Assembly (NCBI RefSeq): GCF_031179285.1
Contig: NZ_JAPSHY010000003.1
Span: 160,019 to 224,018, forward strand
Direction: 5' to 3'
Origin: Microbacterium sp.
GTDB lineage: Bacteria > Actinomycetota > Actinomycetes > Actinomycetales > Microbacteriaceae
Length of the DNA stretch: 64,000 nt
This document shows, piece after piece, positions 33,035 through 39,678 of the stretch. Below the pieces are notes generated by a model. The model was not told the origin of the DNA and did no database searches. It was given only the letters and a program-made list of their open reading frames with translations. The first letter of the stretch is position 1, and each line of letters starts with the position of its first letter. Made by a program: the position numbers and the translations under genes.

Positions 33035-34006
33035 CTAAGCCACCTTGAATGAACCGGCAGCCGCATCCATGAGGTTGTCGCTCTGAGGGCGCAGGTCAGC
33101 GCCCGCCGTTGCTAGTCGCTGCTTGAGGTCGCGACGACTGTCGTAGTCCCCGTTTAGCGTCACCCAGTTGAATCCGTCGATGTCAGAGATGTCACGTGTC
33201 TTCGCAGATTTCACGAAGATCGTCTTGTCAGCCGCGATTCCAAACGCAAGCCCTGCCTCGAGGGTCACGTTCTGACGGGCTTGGCCGCGAACTTGAAGGT
33301 CAGGGTCATCGGGACCGTCAGCGAACGCTCGGGACTTCCGTGCCTCGTCATCGGGCGAGAAGATGACGATCACGGCGGCCGAGTGCTCGATGCCTGCCTT
33401 CACGATGTCGTACGTGTGCGGCTGCGGTTTACCGGTGAGCTCGACAGCTTCTGACCAGGGCATCATGCGCAAGCCGAGAAACCTGAGATAGGTCTGGAGC
33501 TCGTCGACCGGGCGTTTATCGCGACCGTGGACAATGAAGACGGTGTGCGACGCTCCCACTCTGACTGAGGGAGCCTGCGACGAGCTTGGCGTTGTCCCAG
33601 GCGTCGGCGGCGCTGATCTGTGCGCGGGTGCCTTGGCGGGCCTAGTGGGTGCAGCCGATTGTGTCTGGAACTTGTAGCCGTCGTCGGTCCTCACCACTTT
33701 CAGCGGTTGCAACACACGCTCATCCAGGAGACGGTATTCCGTTGTGCGGATCCGGAAGTCGGCGCCTGCACGAATGAGGTAGAGCTCGTCCAGCATGTTG
33801 ATGAGCTGATCGTCGGCGTCGGGAGCTTTGAAGATGGCCGCGAGGATCGCGGCAGAGCGCTCCGTCTTGTTTCCAGACGTGGTGATGCCGAGTGAGAGGT
33901 CGAAGGCATCAAGACCACCATGTGTCGTGCCCTCAGATAGGGCTGCGGCGAAGTATCGGAGGTCGGCGAGCCGGAATCGACGGACGCTGTCGGCAACGGT
34001 GGGCAT
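33035..34006 (-). CDS. TIR-like (CAP12/Pycsar-type) effector protein with novel N-terminal domain
   Basis: A 323-residue protein in three parts. Residues 1-~105 form a mixed domain (FRLADLRYFAAALSEGTT..NKTERSAAILAAIFKA..INMLDELYLIRAG) that is not recognised but occupies the place of an effector-associated sensor. Residues ~108-152 are a Pro/Ala/Ser linker. Residues ~153-315 match the bacterial TIR-like family once described as predicted nucleotide-binding (now CAP12/Pycsar effector TIR): TVFIVHGRDKRPVDELQTYL, a conserved Glu in WSEAVELTGKP, VIVIFSPDDEA, then RQNVTLEAGLAFGI. In CBASS/Pycsar such domains cleave NAD+ to abort infection. No cyclase gene is next to it, so activation must be by another route. 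TAGCAT lies 5 nt before the ATG. Confidence 0.85.
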   Translation of the reverse strand: MPTVADSVRRFRLADLRYFAAALSEGTTHGGLDAFDLSLGITTSGNKTERSAAILAAIFKAPDADDQLINMLDELYLIRAGADFRIRTTEYRLLDERVLQPLKVVRTDDGYKFQTQSAAPTRPAKAPAHRSAPPTPGTTPSSSQAPSVRVGASHTVFIVHGRDKRPVDELQTYLRFLGLRMMPWSEAVELTGKPQPHTYDIVKAGIEHSAAVIVIFSPDDEARKSRAFADGPDDPDLQVRGQARQNVTLEAGLAFGIAADKTIFVKSAKTRDISDIDGFNWVTLNGDYDSRRDLKQRLATAGADLRPQSDNLMDAAAGSFKVA

Positions 34007-34014
34007 GCCTCATG

Positions 34015-34266
34015 CTAGCGGGCCGGTGGGGCGGCGCGGGCGGTGAGGATCGCGTCCGCGAGTCTCGCGGCGCGAGTCGCGTAATCCTCGTCAGTCTCGC
34101 CGTGGACGAGGTCGAGAAGGTCGACGGTGAGTGCGGGGTGCGCGCGGAGTGCGCGCTCGCGCCGGAGTGTCTGGCGGACGGTCGCGAGCTCGGCGGCGAC
34201 GGCAATGCGGGATGCCTCGGCGTGCTCGTAGGCGGCGCGGAGATCGAGAGTGGGGGAGAGGGTCAC
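34015..34266 (-). CDS. Small helical protein (83 aa), weakly scaffold-like
   Basis: The GTG start has GGAAGG 6 nt upstream; the resulting 83-residue protein is all helix: LRAAYEHAEASRIAVAAELATVRQTLRRERALRAHPA, then VDLLDLVHGETDEDYATRAARLADAILTA. The (D/G)ET(D/E)E-x-Y/I-x3-A-x2-LA pattern resembles the C-terminal domain of phage scaffolding proteins, but the protein is too short to be a full one. Its stop codon lies within the TAGCAT ahead of the TIR gene. Confidence 0.6.
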   Translation of the reverse strand: MTLSPTLDLRAAYEHAEASRIAVAAELATVRQTLRRERALRAHPALTVDLLDLVHGETDEDYATRAARLADAILTARAAPPAR

Positions 34267-34492
34267 GCGGAGCCTTCCTTGGACTGAGTGGAGAATGGAG
34301 AGCCCGCCCCCTCGACTCGACGCCGGACACTGCGGAGGAGGAGGCGGGCTGGAGGGCTGGGGATTGCCAGCGCCGCGGGTGGTCGCCGCGCGGAGGTCCC
34401 CACGTCGCCGCGACCTCTGGGCTCCCGAGAAAGGGGCAGGAGCCCAGCGCACGAGGCCGGAGCCTCGCGGGTCTGTGTTGTGGGCTACGTGG

Positions 34493-34804
34493 TCATCGGG
34501 AGCCTTCGACGATGGCGTCGAGGTTGTAGCCGGACTGGACTGTGCCCTCGTCGTCCATGGCCCGGCCCTCGCGGAGGTTGCGCTCGTCGGCGATGCGCGC
34601 CTTGTAACGCTCGCCTTGTGACAAGTTCGCGCGTGTGCGAGACAGGGCCCAGAGCGCGGAAGGGGTCATCCTGGCGGATGCCGCCTGACGCTCGATGAGC
34701 GCGCGGTGCTTGTCGTCGAGGTCCTCGTAGTTGGCGGGCACGGGGCGCTCCGCGACGGTCGTTGCGACGATGCCCTCAATGAGGCGGTCGGTGGAGAGAG
34801 TCAC
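34493..34804 (-). CDS. Hypothetical element protein (103 aa)
   Basis: A 103-residue helical, charged protein (LDDKHRALIERQAASARMTPSALWALSRTRANLSQGERYKARIADERNLREGRAMDDEG). The ATG overlaps the stop of the 202-residue gene by 4 nt, so the two are coupled and perhaps form a complex. No family recognised. A 226-bp stretch with no clear gene follows before the next gene (34267-34492). Confidence 0.62.
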   Translation of the reverse strand: MTLSTDRLIEGIVATTVAERPVPANYEDLDDKHRALIERQAASARMTPSALWALSRTRANLSQGERYKARIADERNLREGRAMDDEGTVQSGYNLDAIVEGSR

Positions 34805-35409
34805 GCCGAGCCCACCTTCTGAGCCTGAGCCACCAGGCCCCGCAGGTCGCGGGAGAACTTGGTGAGGTCCGTCGAGAGCGCCTTCCGGTAGAGACCCTCG
34901 CTGTAGGCGTACTTGTGCGAGACGAGCGCGTCGGCCTCGGCGAAGGTCTTGAGGCTGGAGTCGAGCGCTTCGAGCGATGCGACGACATCATCGAGGCGAT
35001 CGTCGGCGATGCGGTTGGCCTCTGCCAGCGCCTCCGGAGTCTCGATGAGATGGTCCCGGAGCGCGTGCCATGCAATCTTGACCGGACGCGACGCGCGGGA
35101 GACGGCGGTCTCGGTAGCGCCCTTGGCGGCCTTCAACTGTCGCCACTTGTCGTACTCGACATCGACGTGGGGCTCCCAGCTACCCGCGTTCGGGTTGCTC
35201 GCCGCTCGGAAGGCGGCGACGGCCTTCGAGTTCGCCTCCCGGGCCTCACGAGCGACCTCGCGGGCGGCCTCGAAGGCCTTGACGAGCGGCGCAGAGCCGG
35301 GAGTAGCGTCGATGAGCCACGCGGGGGCCGGAGCGGCTGTATCGGGGCCGTACTCGCGCGAGGCTGGCTCGGAGCGGAGGGTGAGCGGGCTGAGTCTGGA
35401 GGTAATCAT
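34801..35409 (-). CDS. Hypothetical element protein (202 aa)
   Basis: A 202-residue, mostly helical protein with repeated Ala/Glu/Lys heptad-like stretches (AFEAAREVAREAREANSKAVAAFRAA, ALAEANRIADDRLDDVVASLEALDSSLKTFAEADALV) that suggest a coiled coil. The N-terminus is Pro/Ala-rich. AAAGGC lies 5 nt upstream of the ATG. It resembles small head- or replication-module proteins of actinophages but no specific family. The 235 bp before it (35410-35644) holds no clear gene and contains one copy of the GGCGGTCTCCTC repeat. Confidence 0.65.
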   Translation of the reverse strand: MITSRLSPLTLRSEPASREYGPDTAAPAPAWLIDATPGSAPLVKAFEAAREVAREAREANSKAVAAFRAASNPNAGSWEPHVDVEYDKWRQLKAAKGATETAVSRASRPVKIAWHALRDHLIETPEALAEANRIADDRLDDVVASLEALDSSLKTFAEADALVSHKYAYSEGLYRKALSTDLTKFSRDLRGLVAQAQKVGSA

Positions 35410-35644
35410 GGGGGCCTTTCGTTGGGAAGACGTCGCGCTCGTGCGAAGCGAGACAGGAGGGCGCGCGGCACGTTTGGGGGCCGAGGCCGCGCGGGACGGA
35501 CCGAGCGGCGCTGTGAGAGGAGATACCGCCTCAGGAGTGGACAGTGCTCAACGCCTCTCAAGGGCGCCAGAAACGCGCAAGGGGATGTCGATGCTTGAGG
35601 GCGTACGAAGAGGAGACCGCCTGGCCTGGCCGTGGTGCCCGCCG

Positions 35645-35869
35645 CTAGGCGGAGAGGAGGGAGACGGTGGCGCGTGCTACTTGCTCCAGCTTGAGCACAT
35701 CGCTGGAGCGCAGAGCGGCGTCTGCCTCGGCGGCGAGGGCGCGGCGCTCGTCGCGTCGTCGGCGGCGATAGAGGCGGTTGCGGCAAGCGGCAGAGCAAGT
35801 CACAGCGGCGGCTCTCACCGCTTCGAAGTCGCGTCCGCAGTGTTCGCAGTGCAGGAGGAGTGAAGGCAC
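35645..35869 (-). CDS. Small zinc-finger protein (74 aa)
   Basis: GTG start with AAAGGA 5 nt upstream. Residues 6-35 read HCEHCGRDFEAVRAAAVTCSAACRNRLYRRRRRDERR, a CxxC..CxxxC treble-clef-type zinc knuckle with a strongly basic helix, followed by a helical tail. This is a nucleic-acid-binding design common in small phage and plasmid proteins. It could regulate element genes or be a recombination directionality factor, but nothing in the sequence decides this. Confidence 0.65.
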   Translation of the reverse strand: MPSLLLHCEHCGRDFEAVRAAAVTCSAACRNRLYRRRRRDERRALAAEADAALRSSDVLKLEQVARATVSLLSA

Positions 35870-35913
35870 GGAAGTCCTTTCGTGTCGCGCGACAGGTGTA
35901 GGGAAAGAAGAAG

Positions 35914-35939
35914 CGCCCCCGTCGGCGATGACGAGGGCG
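35914..35939 (-). terminator. Hairpin upstream of the zinc-finger gene
   Basis: CGCCCCCGTC (35914-35923) / GACGAGGGCG (35930-35939), one G-T pair, 6-nt loop, followed on the minus strand by CTTCTTCTTTC. It probably ends or attenuates transcription coming from the integrase side. Confidence 0.55.
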
Positions 35940-36056
35940 AAGACCGCAGAATGGCGAGAGAACAGAGAACTGGGGCTACATAGAAGAAGACCGCCTAGAT
36001 GCCCACTCGTACGGGGGCCGGTGGAGGGACCACCTCAGAGAGGTAGCGAGTGAGGG

Positions 36057-36163
36057 CCGTGACGAAGTGACGCTTCAAATCGACACTTCTTATTCCCGCT
36101 TCGAGAGAGAGAGCTCTCTAGAAGGGAATAGAAAGTGACGGTTTTTGCGTCACTCCGTCACGG
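36057..36163. repeat. Inverted repeat flanking an AT-richer hairpin: origin- or operator-like locus of the element
   Basis: CCGTGACGAAGTGACGC (36057-36073) and GCGTCACTCCGTCACGG (36147-36163) are inverted copies with one mismatch, each holding two GTGAC(G) half-units. A fifth GTGACG is at 36135-36140. The 73 bp between them are markedly AT-richer than the surroundings and contain a nested hairpin: TATTCCC (36091-36097)/GGGAATA (36124-36130) around the 12-bp palindrome AGAGAGCTCTCT (36108-36119). There is no gene from 35870 to 36234. The layout matches iterons around an unwinding region, or operators of a lysis/lysogeny-type switch. Confidence 0.65.
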
Positions 36164-36234
36164 CTCGCCCAGGTTGGCCCAGCGGCTTCACCCCGGCGAT
36201 GCGCGTAAACGCGCGTCGCGAGAGCACGAGTATC

Positions 36235-37806
36235 TCAACTGCCGCCCTCAAGGCGCTCGGACGCGGGCGGCTCCTCGTCCTGCCCAGCCCAGACGATGCG
36301 CATGCGCTGACGGGGGTGAAAGCGCGCGCCGGGGTAAGGAGCGGCCGTGACGATGACTTTGTCGATGGCGAGACGGAGAAGTGCTCTGGCCTCGAGCACC
36401 GGGGCGGACATGATGGCCGGAAGTGAGAGCTCGGGATCGAGGAGCGCTCCGAGGTCGGCTTCCGGCTTGGGAAGCGCCGCGAGCTCAGCGCGGACACGCG
36501 ACTCTTGCTTGCCGAGGGCGTCAGCGATTCGGGCGTGACGCTCAGGGGAAAGTGAGCCCCGGACGTAGCGATCGCGGTCGGCGTCCTCGAGCTGCGCCTC
36601 GAGAGTGCGAAGCCGTTCGTTGAGCGCGTCACGCTCGCGTAGCGGTGCCGGATCGTTCCTGGCGAGCCAGCGCTCGGCGACCGCGCCAAGGAGTTCGTCG
36701 TCGGCCTCGAGGCGCGCTAGGTGAAGCGCCCATTGGAATTTCACGGCCTCCTCCAGTGTCGCGAGGGTGACGTTGAGTGGGCGAGCGCATGGGTCGCCCA
36801 CGTAGTCGCGCTTGCGGCAACGGTAGGCGTTCCCGAAGGAGTTGCATGTCCGCCGACACTCAGCGCAGATGACGAGGCCGCCGCCAAGGAGGGATTCGGG
36901 TTGCTTGACTGCGCGCATGCCGCGCCCGAACCGACGCAGACGCGAGTCAAGAACGCGCAGGAGCTCCATGCGCTCTCCCTCGCTGACGATGGGAGCCTCA
37001 CCGGGTGCCATGAGAGAGACAGTTTCGCCCGTGTCTGGGTCGCGCCAGGGGTGGATGTCGCCACCCTCGTATCCTGCCGCGCGTTGTTCGCGGTGATCGG
37101 GCACGAGCCCGGCGAGAGAGGGCGAGCGCAAGACGACGGACATGGAGGAGGAGCGCCACATGGAGCCGTTGCGTCGTGTCGGGACGCCGCGTTCATTCCA
37201 ATCGCGGCAGACCATGAGCATCGTCTCACCGCTGAGGAGCCGCTCGACGGCCTCGCGAACGAGGGGAGCCTCGGCAGGGTGCTGACGTAGCTTCCGATCC
37301 TCGCCGACGACGTAGCCGAACGGGTCAGAGCCGCCGAGGTACATGCCCGCCTTGCGCTGAACCTCCTTTTTGGCGCGGACGCGGAGCGAGGTATTGGCGC
37401 TCTCGGCGCGGGCCTGTTCCGACACCATGACGATGACCATGCGATGCCCCGGGACAGAAGAGTCGAGAGAATCCTTGAGGAAGTACAGGCGACCGCCAAC
37501 GGCGTCGACATCGTCGAGAACTGTACCGACTTGTCCTGCGCCCTGGCGGCTCAGCCGGTCAAGTTTCCAGACGGCGAGGGTGGCCACTTCGCCAGCCGTG
37601 ACCGCGGCGACGGCGGCGTCGAAGTCTGGGCGGCTGACTCCGCGCTTGTAACCGGACTTTCCCGGGTCCTTCCAGACTCGGCGCACGCTCAGGCCCTCGC
37701 GGTCGGCCCACGCGCGGAGGTCAGCCTCCTGGCGCTCGAGGGAGTCCTTCCCTTCCTTGTCGATGCTGAGTCGAAGGTAGAGGTCAACGAGGTTGGCACT
37801 AGTCAT
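36235..37806 (-). CDS. int: Large serine recombinase (integrase)
   Basis: A 523-residue large serine integrase. The N-terminal catalytic domain (1-~150) has the nucleophile in LYLRLSIDKEGKDSLERQ and the Arg cluster in VWKLDRLSRQG. The recombinase domain (~165-275) has GYVVGEDRKLRQHPAEAPLVREAVERLLSG. The zinc ribbon (~320-350) has CAECRRTCNSFGNAYRCRKR..DPC, followed by a long coiled-coil segment (~385-450) needed for synapsis control. The ATG at 37806 has AAAGGG 5 nt upstream. It lies 77 bp from the attR core, the usual int-attP arrangement. It looks intact, so the element may still be able to move. Confidence 0.95.
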   Translation of the reverse strand: MTSANLVDLYLRLSIDKEGKDSLERQEADLRAWADREGLSVRRVWKDPGKSGYKRGVSRPDFDAAVAAVTAGEVATLAVWKLDRLSRQGAGQVGTVLDDVDAVGGRLYFLKDSLDSSVPGHRMVIVMVSEQARAESANTSLRVRAKKEVQRKAGMYLGGSDPFGYVVGEDRKLRQHPAEAPLVREAVERLLSGETMLMVCRDWNERGVPTRRNGSMWRSSSMSVVLRSPSLAGLVPDHREQRAAGYEGGDIHPWRDPDTGETVSLMAPGEAPIVSEGERMELLRVLDSRLRRFGRGMRAVKQPESLLGGGLVICAECRRTCNSFGNAYRCRKRDYVGDPCARPLNVTLATLEEAVKFQWALHLARLEADDELLGAVAERWLARNDPAPLRERDALNERLRTLEAQLEDADRDRYVRGSLSPERHARIADALGKQESRVRAELAALPKPEADLGALLDPELSLPAIMSAPVLEARALLRLAIDKVIVTAAPYPGARFHPRQRMRIVWAGQDEEPPASERLEGGS

Positions 37807-37827
37807 GGTGTCCCTTTCGATGCTGGC

Positions 37828-37846
37828 GAAGGAGGAGACCGCCTGG
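37828..37846 (-). repeat. CCAGGCGGTCTCCTCC motif, copy next to int (others at 35607-35624 and 35983-35998)
   Basis: On the plus strand: GAAGGAGGAGACCGCCTGG here, GAAGAGGAGACCGCCTGG at 35607-35624 and GAAGAAGACCGCCTAG at 35983-35998. All three sit in untranslated DNA ahead of minus-strand element genes, so a shared regulator-binding site is likely. Confidence 0.5.
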
Positions 37847-37882
37847 GGCGGCTCCCTTGCCCGGTGCATCGAATGGAGTTCT

Positions 37883-37887
37883 GAGGA
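37883..37887 (+). other. attR core (GAGGA)
   Basis: Same 5 bases as attL. Left of it is element DNA (gcatcgaatggagttct), and right of it is native tadA (gatctggctgaac). Confidence 0.85.
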
Positions 37888-38824
37888 GATCTGGCTGAAC
37901 GGACCCGACCGTATCTACGTCGCCCGCGGCGGGGTGTCCGAGCGTCTGCCTCTGCAGCTGACGGACGCGGTGGTGCGCGATCTCGTCGAGAGGATGCTGC
38001 AATCGACCGGGCGCCGTGTCGACATCAGTCAGCCGTTCGTCGATGCCTCCCTGCCGGACGGCTCTCGGCTTCACGTTGCCATCGCCGACGTCGTACGGGG
38101 CTCCTGGGCGGTGAACATCCGTAAGTTCCTGCCCCGCTATCGCTCACTGGAGGCTCTCACCGCGCAGGGCGCGATGCCGTCTCACGTCGCCGAGCAGCTC
38201 AGGGAGGCGATGGGCTCCGGGCGGAGCGTCGTCGTGTCCGGCGCCACGCACGCCGGCAAGACCACGCTTCTGGGAGCGCTGCTCGCATCCTGTGCGAACA
38301 CGCAGCGGATCATCACGGTCGAGGAGACGTTCGAACTCGCCGTCGACGGCCCGGACGTCGTCGCTCTGCAGGGGCGTCAGGCGAGCTTGGAGGGAACGGG
38401 CGAGATCACCCTGCGGCGCCTCGTCAAAGAGGCGCTGCGGATGCGGCCGGATCGGCTCGTCGTGGGCGAGGTGCGCGACGCCGAGGCGCTCGATCTCGTC
38501 CTCGCACTGAATACCGGCGTGCCCGGTGCTGCCACCGTGCATGCGAACTCCGCGGCCGAGGCGATGGACAAGCTCAGCATCCTTCCGCTGCTCGCGGGAC
38601 GCAACATCGACCGCGCCTTCATCGCCCCGGCGCTGGCCTCGGCGATCGATCTGGTGGTGCACTGCGTGCGGGACGCGCGCGGGGTCAGGCGGGTGGAGGA
38701 GATCATCGCGCCGACCGGCGAGATCGTCGAGGGACGGATCATCACGCGAACGGTGTACCGGGCGGGGGCGGCAGGTTCGCTGCGGTCGCACAGTGCTCGC
38801 GATCCGCAGGAGGTTCGGCCGTGA
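37883..38824 (+). pseudogene. tadA: tadA/cpaF pilus ATPase, 3' fragment
   Basis: 313 residues that complete the ATPase: EIWLNGPDRIYVARGG, the RLHVAIADVV strand, Walker A SGATHAGKTTLLGALLA, the Asp/Glu box ITVEETFEL, RLVKEALRMRPDRLVVGEVRDAEAL (Walker B, with Arg fingers), and the His box TVHANSAAEAMDKL. CpaF hexamers power assembly of Tad/Flp pili. The frame is open upstream to 37793, so a chimera of 30 element-derived codons plus this fragment (about 343 residues) could be made; it would have an intact motor core but no N-terminal domain. It is followed by tadB with a GTGA overlap. Confidence 0.92.
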
Positions 38825-39678
38825 CCATCCTGCTCGGCGCGACGCTGGCCGCCGGCCTGCTGCTCTGTCTGTCCCCGTGGCTGTGGCCGCCGCGACCGCT
38901 CGAAGAGCGGGCACAGCGCACCGGCGCCCTCTCCCGGCTTCTCGGCGAGGCGGGGTTCGGTGGAGTCGAAGCGCGCGTGGCGGGGTCGGTGATGGTCGCG
39001 TCGGGACTGGCAGCGGCGTCCGTCGTGTGGTTGCTGACCGGACTCGCCGTGCTCGCCGTGCTGGCGGGGCTTGCCGGGGCGGCTGCGCCCGGCATGTTCC
39101 TCCGCGCGCGGCGCGTTCGGCTTCGCAAGCTCCGGCGTCAGATCTGGCCGGACGTCTGCGACCTGCTGATCGCGTCGATCCGGGTGGGGCTCTCGCTGCC
39201 GGATGCCGTGGCGAGTCTCGCCACATCCGCCCCGATGATGCTGCGCCCCGCGTTCGTCGTCTTCGCGCGTGATCTGCGCGCGACAGGGCGTTTCGAGAGC
39301 AGCCTGGACCGCCTGAAGGCGTCGCTCGCGGATCCGATCGCCGACCGGATCGTCGAGACGTTGCGCATGGCGAGACAGGTCGGCGGCACCGAGCTGACGG
39401 GGGTGCTTCGCGCGTTGTCGTCGTCGGTGCGTGCCGATGCTGCGCTCCGAGGCGAGGTCGAGGCGCGCCAATCCTGGATCCGGGGTGCGGCCGTTCTGGG
39501 CGCCGTCGCACCCTGGGTGATCCTCGGTCTGCTCGTGATGCGGCCGGAGGGAGTCCAGGCCTACGCGAGCCCCGAGGGGATGATCGTGATCTGCGTCGGC
39601 GCCGCGGTCTCGGTCGTGGCCTTCAGGATCATGCTCCGCATCGGACGACTTCCCGAGCCCAGGCGGTGGTTCGGATGA
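38821..39678 (+). CDS. tadB: Tad pilus assembly membrane protein TadB
   Basis: A 285-residue type II secretion F-domain protein. Two helices near residues 45-90 and two at the C-terminus flank the cytosolic GspF-like domain with RLRKLRRQIWPDVCDLLIASIRVGLSLPDAVASLA and ARQVGGTELTGVLRALSSSVRADAALRGEVEARQSW. It forms the inner-membrane platform with TadC for the TadA motor. The GTG start overlaps the tadA stop (GTGA). The reading frame is intact although the upstream ATPase gene is split. Confidence 0.88.
   Translation: MTILLGATLAAGLLLCLSPWLWPPRPLEERAQRTGALSRLLGEAGFGGVEARVAGSVMVASGLAAASVVWLLTGLAVLAVLAGLAGAAAPGMFLRARRVRLRKLRRQIWPDVCDLLIASIRVGLSLPDAVASLATSAPMMLRPAFVVFARDLRATGRFESSLDRLKASLADPIADRIVETLRMARQVGGTELTGVLRALSSSVRADAALRGEVEARQSWIRGAAVLGAVAPWVILGLLVMRPEGVQAYASPEGMIVICVGAAVSVVAFRIMLRIGRLPEPRRWFG

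Larger units (their letters stand above)
26324..37887 (-). mobile_element. 11.56-kb serine-integrase element (prophage remnant or phage satellite) inserted in tadA
   Basis: Bounded by the GAGGA core in attL and attR, with the integrase gene 77 bp from the right end and most genes on the minus strand. Content from right to left: serine integrase, an inverted-repeat origin-like locus, a zinc-finger protein, two coupled small proteins, a scaffold-like small protein, a TIR-like protein, a zinc-ribbon peptide, a TerS-like protein, three small proteins, a tape-measure protein and terminator, then a cargo cluster with an Imm35-like protein and two short plus-strand genes. Large terminase, portal, capsid, protease, lysin and replicase genes are absent. 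The size is normal for a phage satellite and far too small for a complete siphovirus. Confidence 0.9.

Noticed and set aside
34913..35863. 316-codon plus-strand frame in the element
   Set aside because: It is antisense to the 202-aa and zinc-finger genes, which have ribosome sites and G/C-rich third positions in phase.
26324..37887. Insertion sequence or transposon as cause of the tadA break
   Set aside because: There are no terminal inverted repeats and no target duplication beyond the 5-bp core. A serine integrase beside the end with attP dyad arms explains it better.
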